A stretch of DNA of 64,000 bases from Azorinus chamasolen (Eukaryota; Mollusca; Bivalvia; Cardiida; Solecurtidae), in contig OY755242.1 of assembly GCA_963576725.1 (NCBI GenBank), positions 21,139,315-21,203,314 of the forward strand, written 5' to 3'. The notes below the pieces were generated by a model that saw only the letters and a program-made list of their open reading frames with translations, did no database searches and had not been told where the DNA came from. Positions 11,579 through 23,454 of this stretch are shown here, piece by piece (the stretch's first letter is position 1; each line of letters begins with the position of its first letter). The translations under genes and the position numbers were made by a program.

Positions 11579-11697
11579 TATTAATGAGGCCGCTCTTAGC
11601 ATAATAAGAGGTAATGTGGTTTGTGCAATGAGTAAACAAATACCTTTGAGGCCACACTTAGAATGATAAGGTGTAATGTGGTTTGTGCAATGAGTAA
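11579..11697. repeat. Two ~62-bp minisatellite units
   Basis: The units follow the pattern GAGGCC.C.CTTAG...ATAAG, then GGTAATGTGGTTTGTGCAAT, then GAGTAA. There are two units here, at 48362-48480 and at 63740-63860, but four in the cassette at 36197-36432. Confidence 0.6.
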
Positions 11698-11739
11698 GAA
11701 ACACCTTTCTTAAAACATGTTTAAGACTTTTTAAGCAGA

Positions 11740-11911
11740 ATCTGTCTAAAGCGGCCATCAAACCAAGGTCTAATTATGGATCTGTAAGACAGGTGGTAGC
11801 TTAATTAAAGAGCTTTCTTCATTAAATTTGCCCTTCATTAAGCAACCATCTGCTTTTAAGACGTCTATGTACAATACATGATTGACCGCTTAAGACAGGT
11901 TTTACTGTATG
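11740..11911. mobile_element. Degenerate long-hairpin MITE
   Basis: The inner arms GGTGGTAGCTTAATTAA and TTCATTAAGCAACCATCTG survive, and the right end reads CAGGTTTTACTG. The left terminal CAGTA is lost. A sister copy is at about 48525-48694, and another starts at 63890 and runs past the window end. Confidence 0.5.
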
Positions 11912-12065
11912 TCGTGTATGAAAAATTGGTTTGTAAAAGAATTCATATACATGTAGAAAACACTATGATAACGGACTGTTTCTTCACATGCATTAAAATA
12001 AAAAACATATCATTAGTATAACATATTGTCTTTGTTGCAATTCGAGACAGAGTGAAGATAAAATG

Positions 12066-12268
12066 CAGTAAACCCCCGCTAAACCGAATGTTAAATTTAG
12101 TATAATTATCGGTTTTGGAGATCGGTGGCAGCTTTATGCAGGGTGAAAGTCATGCAGAATGTTCCTCTGCGAACTTTCGGCATGACTTTTACCCTGCATA
12201 AAGCAGCCACCTGCCAAAGAGTATCTAAATATTTCTCTACTACAATCACGGTTTAGAGGGTTTTACTG
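12066..12268. mobile_element. Long-hairpin MITE
   Basis: The termini are CAGTAAACCCCCGCTAAACC and GGTTTAGAGGGTTTTACTG. The inner stem runs from GGTGGCAGCTTTATGCAGGG to CCCTGCATAAAGCAGCCACC. The sister copy is at 48853-49055. Confidence 0.7.
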
Positions 12269-13180
12269 CATATGAAGTCATTATTGCGCATTGGAAAATG
12301 CACAGATCAGTAATTTGCTCCAGTCTCTGGGTACAAAAGTTTTATGACATTGCAAACAGCGTCTCCATCGCTGCGACTGACCTGGTTTGCCCTAATTGAC
12401 AATCAACAGACTATATAGTAATTCACCATCTATATTTGCACTTTAGCGTAAAGCTTGGTCAAAATAGACATGATTTCTGATCTTGATCAACATTTATGCA
12501 ATGCAATAAGACACGTTTGCCTCAGATAACTATAAGGCTAAGTTTCTTTAATAAAACACAATACGCTGGATAACATTTACTATTTATTATCATACCAACA
12601 AACGTTTTTGTTTTTAATAATATATACTTTCTCAGTTTAACAGTATAATCGACCAATTCAAAATTAGAATATTTTTTGATTTTTAAAACAGGTTGTGGGT
12701 CAATGCAGGGTAAATATTTATGCAGAAAGTTCCTATAAAATGAATGCCCTTTCCCAGACTTATGCATAAAACAGCGTATTTTAAATATCTTGCATTATTT
12801 CATACGAGTAATATCCCTTTAAACATACCAGCAAACAGGATATACCGTTTTCAGATTTTGATCAATCGTTTGCGAGACCTGTTCAGGCAGATGACCTCTT
12901 AATGCTGAGTGAAAGTCGTGAGAAAAAACTCCCAGAGGAGCTTTTACCCTCCTTAACCTGCACCAGTCATTATCATTTCCCTAATATAAACACTCTTATC
13001 AAACCCAGATTACACGGCTACTGTAGCAGTTGTCTGATTAGGGTCTGCTCTGTTTTCGCATGACCCTAAAGGTTCGTTTTAGCCAGAAATTCCCTTTTAA
13101 TTCTTTATCTTATAAAGATTAACATTATGATTTTGTGAAATGATCAATTCATGCATAAATATTTATTTAAAAAGGTGTAA

Positions 13181-13404
13181 AAAATCATTCCCTAATATTG
13201 ACGATTTTTGACGACTCTGTAAAAGTCACTTTGTGAAACCATTGTGATAAATAGAACATTTACTCCTATAGGAGCAAATGCTCTATTTATCACAATGGTT
13301 TCAAACAACAAAATTCTAAAAGTTTCCTTTTTTCTAGTTGATGCTCCTTTTCGATAGATTTATTCAAAGAGGTTTGATCCAAAAATAGCCTATGAGGTAT
13401 AGGG
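13181..13404. mobile_element. TTAA-type (piggyBac-like) MITE with 70-nt hairpin, degenerate left end
   Basis: The right end reads TATAGGG followed by TTAA at 13405-13408. The left TTAA is mutated. The hairpin at 13234-13303 pairs TGAAACCATTGTGATAAATA with its complement around TCCTATAGGA. It is homologous to the elements at 50041-50251 and 38247-38398. Confidence 0.6.
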
Positions 13405-13635
13405 TTAATTAAAGACCGTTAATTAATGATACAGTAAAAACGTCAATACTACGAACACCCAAATACGTACCATAATTGATCTTTTACACAGGTGGCACCC
13501 TAATGCAGGGTGAAAGTCATGCAGAAAGATATTCTAGGAACTAGATATCTCTGTCTGATCAGGGTCTACTCTGTTTGCTTTGATAGCATTATAAATATAA
13601 TTCTACACTACCTTATGGCGGCACTCGTGTTTCAT

Positions 13636-13752
13636 GTGTTATGATAATCATTTTATTAATAATCATCATTGGAAAAGTAGTAAAGTCAAGCAGGCAAAGC
13701 CACATACAAGACGCAACCACCACCAAAACACCGATAGACAGCATGACACACT

Positions 13753-13792
<40 letters not shown>

Positions 13793-14877
13793 CCCAAACG
13801 CACACACACACACACACACGAAATGAACACAAAAAACACCAAAAGACACACAAGAACCAGAGACAAACGGTCCACGCACGAACAAAATCACAAGCACAAG
13901 ACGCAAGGCAAACAAAAGGAAGGGTGACAAAGAGAGTACCGCCTTGGCACGGTCAGTAGCAAAAACACCACTGGAGGTTTAAACCGGTTTACGGACGTCC
14001 TAACCTCACACTTCTCTCAAAGTCACCCTAGCTTTACAAATATTGTAAATAAAGGTATCCCCGCTGGATTTACCCACAACATAGACGACGGTGAACACAG
14101 GACAAAATGTAAAACATAGCATAATAACTGTGACAATCCGTCAAATATGTACTCAATGACTTTGCTGAAGTCAGAGCACCTGCAGGTAAGCCGTTAAGGG
14201 CATGACAGGGAAAAAGTAATACATGAGTCTGGTAAGCTCATACTGTATCCAAGTTTAAGAGTATACCATCATAGAGTACTACCCTCGGCCTGTCATCGCG
14301 CAAGCAAAGAGGGTAGCGTAGCTACCGACTGTAAAAGGGTCGATAACCAAACATGCAGTGCGTTGCAATATAATAGGATCATAACCTTTCTTTTTAAATG
14401 TTTTAATGTGTTTTATGAACAAATCATGAAAATAGATATGACCCCGAATTTTCCTTAGTTTGTAGATAACATTCCAATAAAATTCTGGTTGAGAAATGCC
14501 TTGTCGCAGTAACGTCCGTAGACTGCAATTATATTTACTAATGAGAGGTAAATTTCGATAATAAAATTTAGAAAAAGTTTTCCGAAGTTTGTGATATCTG
14601 TAACCTTGCTTAAGAAGTTTATCAGTCATACTAGTAACTGAATTACGTCTGTTAAAATCTTCAAGCAAAGAATAGGCTCGGGCAAACCTAATAAGTTGAG
14701 AAATATAAACCCCATAAGATGTAGAACGTGGCACATCTCCATCTAGAAAAGGATAATTAACAATTTTAAAATTAAAATCTTCTCTTTTATCGTATACTTT
14801 GGACGAAACTTTATCATTTGTAATTGAAAGATTCAAATCTAAAAATGAAGCATTAATGTCAGATTGATTTATGTCAT
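13636..14877 (-). mobile_element. 5'-truncated retroelement insertion absent from the sister cassette
   Basis: The sister locus near 50965-50985 runs from GTGTTTCAT almost directly into TTCTTAAATATTAATG. Here about 1.24 kb intervenes, so it was inserted here or lost there. It holds a reverse-transcriptase C-terminal fragment (14279-14880, minus), an (AC)n-containing 3' region at 13751-13820 and a GTAAACCGGTTTAAACC-type segment near 13980. The same (AC)n module recurs at 40622 and 61228. A duplicated CAT at the edges is too short to prove target duplication. Confidence 0.6.
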
Positions 14878-14880
14878 AAT
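14279..14880 (-). pseudogene. Reverse-transcriptase C-terminal fragment
   Basis: The minus strand contains FLDLNLSITNDK, a VYDKREDFNFKIVNYPFLDG stretch, a YGVYISQLIRFAR motif, YRYHKLRKTFSKFY and a C-terminal ACLVIDP. This order is typical of the end of a retroelement polymerase. It ends at a stop near 14279. The open frame continues upstream to 15061, but that part is flanking host DNA also found at 50939-51160, where no polymerase exists. The fragment lacks all catalytic RT blocks, so it cannot be active. Confidence 0.7.
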
Positions 14881-15964
14881 TCTTAAATATTAATGAAAAT
14901 ATACACATGAAGCAGATTTTACTTGATCGATTGACTGGTTTGGGTGCTGTGATACGCTGGCACTTAATGGTTAATACATACTGCCAACAAACCATCAGAG
15001 AATGATTGCGATGATGACTTTGGCTAATCAGAAGTGCTACAACGTATACAAATGTATACATGCGTCATTCTGTTTAGAATTTGTTAGAACTAATATTCAT
15101 GATGTCTATAGTTCTTGCATGAATATTCCATGAATAAAGTGTTAATCATTTAGACGAATCAAAATGTACATATAATTAACAATAATTATTGTAACATATC
15201 AGGTATATCACATTTTCGGTATGATAGGAGTTCAATTCAACAACCGTGACAGAGTAGAAAAGAATATGATGAACAAAACGAACGAAGTATTCAACTAAAA
15301 CACGTAAACGTTTCGCCCATTAAGATACAAGTAGAAAGGAAAGCAATATTTGCCGTTTTATTCGTTTTTGTATTCTTTGAGAAGCAATAGAATACGAAGG
15401 TGACGTTCCACAGCCTAACCCACGGTACCCTCGCCGGTCTGACAAAATAGTGCAAATTACTGACCTGCATTCGATGGATACAAAGGGTGTTTAATAACAT
15501 GGCATCCGGAACCAATCATGGTGTACTATATCTGACATGAAAAAGCTTCGTTACATAAACTTCGGCTTAGTATGTGCAAAAATTAACAAAACCGACAACT
15601 TATAGCAATGTGTAAGAAGGGCGCATGGATATACAAATAACAGTCACATGAAGAAATCACGTGATCATAACATGAATGAAAATACCTCAATGAATAAAGA
15701 AGCGCGAGTCGGATGACCTTATGCAAGCGAATGGTCAGTGTGATAATAAGCGTAGTGGGAAACGGCTGGAGTGTCAGCTGTATCAGTGTTAATGCCTTTC
15801 CTTATATATACGCAATTTAATGCCAAAACGAGCTTATTCGATATCAGATTGATACCATGCAAAGGATACTGCAGGTCTACAACGCTTTTTGATTGAAAAT
15901 GTTTTCAAGATTGGAAATGTAGATGAATCGCAGATGACTGTATAGAGGCAACGTTAAGTTGGCT
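14878..15964. other. Intergenic DNA shared with 50985-52075
   Basis: This stretch aligns closely with the sister cassette and has no supported gene. An open frame at 15291-15515 (minus) has no recognisable features. Confidence 0.4.
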
Positions 15965-16950
15965 GAAAGTTCGCAGGTCGTTATGCAAAATATTTCGCAG
16001 TTCGTTATTCGAATAACGAACAACAGTATAGTTCATAGTTCGTTATTGGACTTACAGATAACGAAATGGTCATTAAAAGCTATAATTAGCAGTAATTATA
16101 TATGCATTGTAGACATTGTGGAACCGATTCATCGTGGATGGTCGGGCCATTTTGCGGTTATTCATTCGAACACTGTAGACCCAAACCATAGCTTGATCAA
16201 ATCTTATACAGTAGAACCCCTCAAATTCGACCACTTAATGAATATACATGGGTGTCTTTGTAACCCAGGTTTAGATCCCCTGTACCGTTACCAGCGCTTT
16301 ATCTTGAAACAGACTATAGCATTGTTGAATTCCGAGTGCTATAGCCCGTTTCATTACTTATACTTATTTACCTGTATATGTCCATAGTTGGAAAGAGAGT
16401 GAACGGGCTTGAGAGTGTCTTATATATGCGTGCGAGGATAATGTGGTGACTTAAGTCACGTGACACGAGTTAAAACGTGCAACTTCTCCTTTAGCTCCCG
16501 CTCTCATTCTGGCTTAGGTTGCCATTTCTCAGTTCCACATTCGATAACGAAATAGTTCGCAGTTCAACTTCTAAATAACGAAATGGTCAAAGTAATTTAT
16601 CAATATTCAATAATATTTTATACCCTGTATACCCCAGTCATAGTGAATTCAAAAATTTATATATTAGTTCCAGAGCCATTTCGCGGTTCGTTATTCGAAT
16701 AACGAAATTATCAAAATAAGTTAAAAAAAAAAGAGCATAGATAATATTTTAGACACTGTAGACACCAGTCATAGTGAACTCAATTATTTATATATCAAAT
16801 CTGGAGCCATTTCGCAGTTCTTTATTCGAATAACGAAATATTTAGCAGTTCAATCTCCGAATAACGAAATGACCATATTTAGTTATAAATGCGCAATGAT
16901 GATATTTTGGACAAACTAGAACACAGTCATAGAGAAATCAATGTTATATA
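15965..16950. repeat. Palindrome array built on TTCGTTATTCGAATAACGAA
   Basis: Perfect 20-bp palindromes lie at 16001-16020 and 16687-16706, with imperfect ones elsewhere, including 16818-16837. The later part is a loose tandem repeat of roughly 130-170 bp marked by CAGTCATAGTGAA at about 16630, 16757 and 16924. Sister arrays lie at 52075-53100 and 38460-39030. All three precede the second-gene (beta) slot of a cassette. Confidence 0.75.
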
Positions 16951-16977
16951 TAAAAGCCGTCTGACAAGGGTCCACTC

Positions 16978-17186
16978 ATGCTTATTGAATTATATATATC
17001 TGATTCTACAGTTTCAGCCCAGATAAAACACAGCCTGTGTTCATGTACCGTTTTAAAGATTCGGCTAATACATAGTCGGGATGTTATCGTTGCTTATATT
17101 CATATCAAACAGGGACCGGATTACAGTACAATGCAGGACAAAAAGGGCATCTATAAAAACTGCAGTATGATGCTTTCGGTCCAGAC
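16978..17186 (+). promoter_or_regulatory. Distal upstream conserved block of lectin copy 2
   Basis: The stretch containing CTGATTCTACAGTTTCAGCC and TCCTGTGTTCATGTACC-like sequence is also found upstream of copies 3, 4, 5 and 6 (about 32870, 43860, 53130 and 58610) and in the gene-less slot at 41230. It contains a short open frame with no domain. A regulatory role is inferred only from its retention. Confidence 0.3.
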
Positions 17187-17434
17187 GAGCTTCTTGCACA
17201 TTCGACAGTAATACCATGGTGCCTGGAGAGGTTCCAAACATATCAAGATAAAAGTCTAGAGACGGAAAAACTCAAATTAGTTTGGCGGGGTGTGAAGGCT
17301 TCGTCTCAGAAAAAATTCAAAATCTTAAAAAGCGGTTTCAAACATAAACATCAATATATTTAACGGTTGGTATATCAAAACTTCTTCAATTGAAGCTGAA
17401 GAACGAATCATAAATTTAATAAACAATTAAAACA
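17187..17434 (+). promoter_or_regulatory. Proximal upstream block of lectin copy 2
   Basis: The ACGAGCTTCTTGCACATTCG motif is followed by TGCCTGGAGAGGTTCCAAAC, CAAACATCAATAT and then AAACAATTAAAACA before the start codon. It is nearly identical to the block before copy 5. Confidence 0.4.
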
Positions 17435-18196
17435 ATGGATGCTTACAGGCCTTTAGCGATCTTGCTTATGGTTGTTCTTGTCCAGTTCATGGATACAATA
17501 GGTAGTTTGGACTCTGTTCTATCTTTGGACAATCGTTTAGACGGAAAGGCACTGCTCGATATGGGAAACTATTTTAATAAACCGCTACTTACACTTCTTG
17601 GAAAAGTCGTGTTGAATAGCGAGAAAAACATCCAAAGGCTTTGTCGCTTACATCCATGTACGGAATGGGGATCGTGGTCAGAATGTCCTGTGGGTCCAGA
17701 ATTTGGCATGGTGACCAGGTCACGTATGTGTAATGGAACAACTGACATATGCAAATTTGACAGTCAGACAAATTTTACAACCAATGAATCTAAAGTTTGT
17801 GAAGGTAAATGTCCTCCAAGCTACAACAGGATCATTGGATACTGTTTTAAGTTTTCTCAGACGGCATCGATACACGCGGACGCAGAAGCTGATTGTCAAA
17901 ATGACGGCGGTCACATAGTGAACATCAACACAAAACATATATCTGACAGTGTGCATGCGTTTCTTAAGAATCAAAGTTATACAGCAACTATCTGGATTAA
18001 CGGGAAGAGAACTAGCACCGGATCACCCTGGACTTTCACCTATGGTTCCGCTCCTGACTTTGATAATTGGAAACCAGGATAGCCATCAAACCATAGTGAA
18101 GAACTATGCAAGGCAGAAGAAGACCAACTAACGGCAAGAAAGTGGTACGACAGAGCATGCACAAATCAATACAAATTCATTTGTCACGTTGTTTAA
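17435..18196 (+). pseudogene. TSR plus C-type lectin, copy 2 (premature stop at the EPS glutamate)
   Basis: This 254-codon frame has the same layout as copy 5 (signal peptide, TSR, CTLD), and the two are almost identical. The codon for Glu of the Glu-Pro-Ser motif is TAG at 18080-18082, where copy 5 has GAG, so translation would end at 215 residues. The remaining 38 codons, including the Cys pair that closes the lectin fold, are still in frame up to TAA at 18194-18196. A single change so exactly placed could be a recent mutation, a null allele in a population or a base-call error. Promoter-side sequence is intact, and an AATAAA lies at 18207-18212. Confidence 0.8.
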
Positions 18197-18343
18197 CTTC
18201 TTGTTCAATAAAACGCATTTTAATGTATTTGTAAACAGCGTAGACCCAGATCAGATGACTGCTGTAGGAGCCGTCTGATCAGAGTCTGTCCTGATTGCTT
18301 TTTTTCAATTTCTGGCATAGTCGAATATATTCGTGTGTATTAA

Positions 18344-18544
18344 TCGTTTCGCTGCCAAACTCTATCGTCTGGTAACATTGTCGTCTGCTACAAATTTTCA
18401 TTCGTTTGATTTTCTTCCTTTTTGTTTCAAAATCATAGTTACAGTAACAAACAGTTTGGATCCTGATGAGACGCCGAGTTACTCGGCGTCTTATCTGGAT
18501 CCAAATTGTTTGCATAGGTAATCACGGCATTGGCAGCGAAAGGG
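18344..18544. mobile_element. TTAA-type (piggyBac-like) MITE, GTTTCGCTGCC subfamily
   Basis: The element is flanked by TTAA at 18340-18343 and 18545-18548. Its right end reads GGCAGCGAAAGGG, the complement of the left TCGTTTCGCTGCC apart from substitutions. It carries an inner palindrome (about 18449-18521) with ACAGTTTGGATCC arms and a GACGCCGAGTTACTCGGCGTC core. The sister copy is at 54674-54881. Confidence 0.7.
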
Positions 18545-18817
18545 TTAATATGACATTCGAAATGTTAAGAATCTTACCACCGAAATAAAAACTTAAAGAA
18601 TGACATTGGTTAGATAACAATACAAACCATGAACTATACACTGCCTATATTTATAGTCCCGGGTTATTTTCACAGAATATATGTTGTAGCGGTGGTCACA
18701 GCGGAGTAAGTGTTATGATAAATGTATCCCACGGAGTTGATATTATGCATCATTGTTTTAGACTGTATATCTGAGAATACAGTAGAATCCCTCTAAATCG
18801 ACCATAAAATGGAAATA

Positions 18818-18965
18818 CAGTAGAACCCCTCTGATGCGACCACTTAATTAATAAACACTAAATAGGAGCTTTCTGTATTACTTTTGTCCTGCATTAAGGT
18901 ACCGCCTGCATCTAACACCCATAATTATACCTCTGTTAGGTGGTCGTATTAGCGGGGGTTAACTG
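18818..18965. mobile_element. TA-flanked MITE, possibly excised in the sister cassette
   Basis: The termini are CAGTAGAACCCCTCTGATGC and GTATTAGCGGGGGTTAACTG, flanked by TA at 18816-18817 and 18966-18967. In the sister locus near 55370 only CACAATG stands between the two TA dinucleotides. Confidence 0.65.
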
Positions 18966-18967
18966 TA

Positions 18968-19842
18968 CATGAATACCTTTACCTTTCCATGTTATATATT
19001 TATTGCAAATTCCAATACCTCCTGAACATTGATGGTAGAAAATAGTTACAATGAAATATGTAAGGTGGGACATGGTTGTCATTTTAGAAATTTAAGAAAA
19101 TTTCATCAGCAAACATAGCAGACCTTTATCAGAAGGCTTCTTTACGAGCCGACTGATCTTGGTCTACTAAGTTTGCAAATGAGTTCAAATGCGTTTATAT
19201 GATGGAACAAGTGGTCACTAAATACATGAAAGTAATATAGAAAACTCAAAGGAAATTTTGGATAACGTTTGTCCTGCATTTAAACTACCTATTTCTTCTA
19301 TGACAACTTTATGGTGGCCGCAGTTGAGGGTTTTTACTTGATGTGCAGAATAACAAATGCCTGAAACAATGGCAATATGTTTCCTGTGCAATGTTAGTAA
19401 TATATTTTGCCTATCGCAATATAAATTGTAAATTTCAAAATACAAATTATGTGGTGTTTGTCTGGACGCCTGATTTTGTGATTTTCTCTCGTGATGTGAT
19501 TTTCTCTCGTGATGTCACTTTACGAGCTACACGAAGATTACGACACGAGTACATAACTTTCAAAGTCTTCACAATATGCAAAACTCTGTATGTAGCATTA
19601 ACCAAAATGGTCTCTTCCTAAACCCTGATCTGGAGAAAGTTTCACATATTTTATTTCGGATTCGTTGAAAACAACTGACGCCGAGTGTCAAACAACTTAG
19701 ATCCTGATTACAAGCCGAGTCATTCGACGAGCTCATCTAGGACCAAGCTGATTGCAACTGTCAGTCAGGTCGTGTTTAGTACCATAAGGGGTAAATAATA
19801 TGGTATGCGCATTAAAGAACATACAGCTTATTTCAAACGTGT
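18968..19842. other. 3' tail of lectin copy 2
   Basis: This aligns with 55375-56237 and contains a 92-codon open frame at 19343-19621 that matches 55738-56016. Within it TTTTCTCTCGTGATGT is duplicated. I see no supported gene. Confidence 0.35.
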
Positions 19843-19846
19843 TTAA

Positions 19847-20082
19847 CCCTTTCACCGCCGATGTCGCATAAATGCACCACGACAAATAGTGAAGTCCCGC
19901 ATCAGACGCCGCCTTTTCAAGGCGGCGTCTGATCAGGGTCTTCACTATTTATCTCAAACTCTATTTCTATATTTGTGCTTTATTTCTTCGAGGTTTGCAT
20001 TTATCTATCTTATGTCCTTATTTTACAGAGTGATTTAACAAAATTGGATTGCAGACGACAATTAGAAATTTGGCGCCGAAAG
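19847..20082. mobile_element. TTAA-type MITE, CCCTTTCACCGCC subfamily, right end lost
   Basis: TTAA at 19843-19846 precedes CCCTTTCACCGCCGATGTCG. A strong hairpin at 19881-19952 pairs ATCAGACGCCGCC with GGCGGCGTCTGAT around TTTTCAA. The right terminus is degraded relative to 56242-56478. Confidence 0.65.
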
Positions 20083-20420
20083 AATTGGTTTGGAAATTAA
20101 TGTATATAGACGTAGAATAATTATGTGAATGGACTGTTTCTTCACCTGTATTATAATAAAACATCAAAGTATAACATATTGTCTTTGTTAAAATTCGAGG
20201 CAGATTGTCAATAACATGTATAATTGCATATATATGAAGCCATCGCTATCTGTTAAAAAACGCAGTTTGGTAGATCTGTAATTTTCTCCACTCTCCGGTT
20301 TAAATAATTTATTGTATTGCAAACAATGCAAACCCAGGCCAGCCACCACCTCTCCAACACGGTGACTGGTCAGGGTTCCAAGATATCAGAATACGGGTTA
20401 ACTTGAATACCCAAGGACTA

Positions 20421-20600
20421 CAGTAAAACCTCTCCGAACCAAAACTCTAGTAGAAAACATTTGTTATACTTTTACACAGGTTGTTGTTTAATGCAAGGTG
20501 AAAGTAATGGAGCTTTTGGCATGACTTTCACCCTACATTAAGCTGCCACCTGTCACCAAGACCGATGTTTATTCTACAGTTATCGTCCTCTCCGGCGTAC
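20421..20600. mobile_element. Long-hairpin MITE, degenerate right end
   Basis: The start is CAGTAAAACCTCTCCGAACC. An inner GCAAGGTGAAAGTAATGGAG and CATGACTTTCACC pair forms a stem. It is repeated in copy B near 31065. Confidence 0.55.
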
Positions 20601-20739
20601 CTTCAATGGCAAAGTACGGATGTCAACCGTTTACTTCACGAATATTCATAATGACGTAAGAGACAACGACTATATGAATATCTATTAGCTTAATGTCTGT
20701 AATGGCATTTAACTATGGCAAAAACTATCGAATCATATA

Positions 20740-20943
20740 CAGTAAAACCTCTCTTAACCGGAATTCTAGGTGAGAATAATTTAGATACTTAACGGCCGGT
20801 GACTGCTTAATGCAAGGTGAAAGTCACGCAGAAAGCTCCTCTAGGAGCTTTCTGGATGACTTTCACATTGCATTAAGCTGTCACCTGTCTCAAAGACTGA
20901 TATTTATACTCATTTGAACGTGCGGTTTAGAGAGGTTTTACTG
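20740..20943. mobile_element. Long-hairpin MITE with TA target duplication
   Basis: The termini are CAGTAAAACCTCTCTTAACC and GGTTTAGAGAGGTTTTACTG, flanked by TA on each side. Sister copies are at 31385-31588 and 56955-57158, with a damaged one near 42490-42600. Confidence 0.75.
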
Positions 20944-21519
20944 TATATATTTTATTCCTTCATCAAACAGAACAGCACCTGATAAAACATTTCCTACATT
21001 AATGCCTGCTCTGAGTCTACCCTGTTTGAAAATGCACCCATTTGCGTTTTATTATGTAAATTGTTAACTACTACCCTACCGTTTGTGACTGGGAACAGCA
21101 AAAACAGTTATACATTGTATAAGGACTTATAGTTCTTACGTATACATTCGTGTCTCATTTTAGCGGTGAGCTATGGGCTTACTTCACTTATATATGAGAA
21201 TGAGATATGATAAGAATATATCTCATGGTAGGCAATTGTGATCACTCACCCTCTGTTGTTCTTCTGACTGTTCTTCAAACAACACAACCCTACTGAAACA
21301 GCTGGTTTGAACTTTAGGTTGTCCACTACCAAATTTGTTCAAAAACACATTCAATATAGAATTCAAACGAAACACTGTTATAAACCATTGACCCATTTCG
21401 ATTCAATCGGATTGATTATTTTGTGCAAATGAGAGAAAGATTGTTATTATCTCCCCTGCTTGTCTGTCTGTCTATTTTGTCTGTCTGTCTGCCTCTGTCT
21501 TTGTTTTTCGCTGTCCCTG

Positions 21520-21806
21520 TGTGGCATAATGAACAACTTAGTCTCTATACGTGTCTACATGTTTATTTCTTCGCAACGTGATCTATTTCTAACATACATG
21601 CCTATGTCTCTCCAAGTCTCTCTCTTCAACCCTCTCTCTCTCCAGTATATATATCCAATGCCTTGTAATGTCTAGACTTATATGACAGGTGTACTATCTC
21701 ATGTGTATTCTTGACATATTGATAAATATATACATGTATACTCTACATGTATCATACAGTCCATAACCATTTAACCTTTATCCCGTAACATAAGTGTTAT
21801 GTTACA
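21520..21806 (-). repeat. 3' LTR of the Gypsy element
   Basis: This 287-bp LTR reads TGTGGCATAATGAAC to GTGTTATGTTACA on the plus strand. It matches 30029-30313 with about six substitutions and one small indel. Confidence 0.93.
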
Positions 21807-21820
21807 CACCTCTCTTCCTA
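21807..21820 (-). other. Polypurine tract
   Basis: The minus strand reads TAGGAAGAGAGGTG directly before the 3' LTR start. This is the expected position and composition for the plus-strand primer. Confidence 0.75.
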
Positions 21821-23454
21821 CAAACAGTACTTTTAATAAAAAAAAAGTGCTTGTACGTAACACCATATAGACCTAATCATGTAACACATAAATATTCTTG
21901 TTATTATTCTAACTTTAGTTTTTCTACACATAGTCTCTGCTATCACTTAATGTTCTTCTGAATGTACTTTTGAAAACAGTTCTCATATCCTTAGTAGTAA
22001 TTTTATAAGGTCAACACAATTAACCATTAAAATCTGTTTAGATTTTCTTCTTGAACTTGCATGTTGTTATTATTCGTTGTATATTTGCGGCTGTTGATGT
22101 TCTTTAACACGTTTGGTATTCTGTACTTTGTCTTCCGAATAATGTCCAGGTGTAATTGTTGTGTAAACTCGATTACGTAATCGCTCATGTGTGTCCTTGA
22201 CATCTATTACTCTGGTCAACTTCGTACTCCGTAATTTATGTCTACCTGTGATTATCATGGATACTAAAAGTTAGTTTAAACAGGTACTTCAGGTCGTTTT
22301 TCGGTTTTCGATGTGTACTGTGTGTTTTCCATGATTTCGCCTCCAGGCTTATTCGTATGTCACAGAAGACGTTGCTATGGTTGACAAAAGTTTGTATATG
22401 CATTACTATGTTGATTAGTCTTGTTGTTCTCCAGGCGATGTTTTTCGGCTTTGTCATTTCACCGGTAAACTCATAGAGATTTCGATCCGCTGCATGACAT
22501 AAAACTAGATCAACACAGACTTTGTAATTAAGTTCTATATCAAATATGTTTAATACTTAAGTTGAAATTATATTTCGTAATCTATATAAAAAGTGTATTT
22601 CTCAACATTGAAGTTTGGCAACCATCGTAATAATTATGTCATTTTAATTATTTTATTATTGGTTTGAATATTTTATTTTTCTGAGGTGAAACTATATAGT
22701 TTGCAACTTGAACTCCTTAAGCATACATCTTATTTATATATATATTCTTCACTAAACGATTAATTATACAGTTTGTAACTTGAACTCCTTAAGCATACAT
22801 CTTATGAACTCCTTAAGCATACATCTTATTTATATATATTTTCTTCACTAAACTATTTATTATTAAAGGCTTTGTTTGTAATATATTTTTTTATTTATAG
22901 GTTTTTCAATGTATTACAATTACCCCCCTATGTTAACATTATCTTACTTATTAAGATAATAATTGTCATCTTAAAGTGAACTGTCGGCGTCCACTACAAA
23001 TTTTTCATACAACCCTTTTACCATACAATGTTTGTAATAGCAATAACATCAAATATAGTTCTTCATTAAAATCTATTTACAACACTTTACTCAAATAGCG
23101 CTTTATCTTATTTACACGGTCATGAGCAATTTCTCACTCATCACTGACTAAACCGCGACACGTCTGTCGGGTCTATCTTACGTTTATTACGTAACATTGT
23201 AAAGAGTACCTTTTTAAAGGTATACGCCTAGTTTATACTCTTTTACAAACAACAAAAATACTCTACTCTGTTTTTACAAACAATAAAGTACTATTCTCCG
23301 TACACGTTTCAATCATAAGACATTTTCGATACCCTCTTGTCTTATTTGAAAGTATTTGAGATCTAATTAAGGATCAATACGTTACTGCAATTAAGTCTAC
23401 CTGACTTAAGCTCTTCTTACTGAAATGCAGTCTACACTGTTTCCGTTCCTGCTT
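21821..23454 (-). other. Gypsy region between integrase and 3' LTR
   Basis: This is about 1.6 kb of AT-rich DNA. Two overlapping minus-strand frames (22457-22242 and 22258-22070) lie in the element's sense direction and together span about 130 codons, but show no envelope-like or other motif. Local tandem duplications of AACTCCTTAAGCATACATCT lie at about 22710-22830. No supported gene. Confidence 0.4.

Larger units (their letters stand above)
20208..21519. repeat. Tandem duplication copy A, left part
   Basis: Together with 30319-30851 this forms a unit of about 1.85 kb that is repeated as 30852-32697. The Gypsy element splits this copy. It contains two long-hairpin MITEs and a CTGT-rich microsatellite at about 21463-21515. 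Confidence 0.8.

Noticed and set aside
13613..13930. Several ~60-105-codon frames rich in His/Thr or Val/Cys, also at 40617-40826 and 61092-61520
   Set aside because: They are translations of the (AC)n microsatellite in various frames.
14279..15061. A 260-codon minus-strand frame as an intact host gene
   Set aside because: Residues from about 62 on are a retroelement RT C-terminus, and the N-terminal part is flanking DNA also present at 50939-51160 without the RT. It is a chance fusion.
15965..16950. CRISPR-like array of palindromic repeats
   Set aside because: Spacing is irregular, the repeats are transposon-like dyads, and the DNA is clearly animal.
21821..23454. An envelope gene in the Gypsy element
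   Set aside because: No signal peptide, transmembrane segment or cysteine pattern was found in the sense frames.
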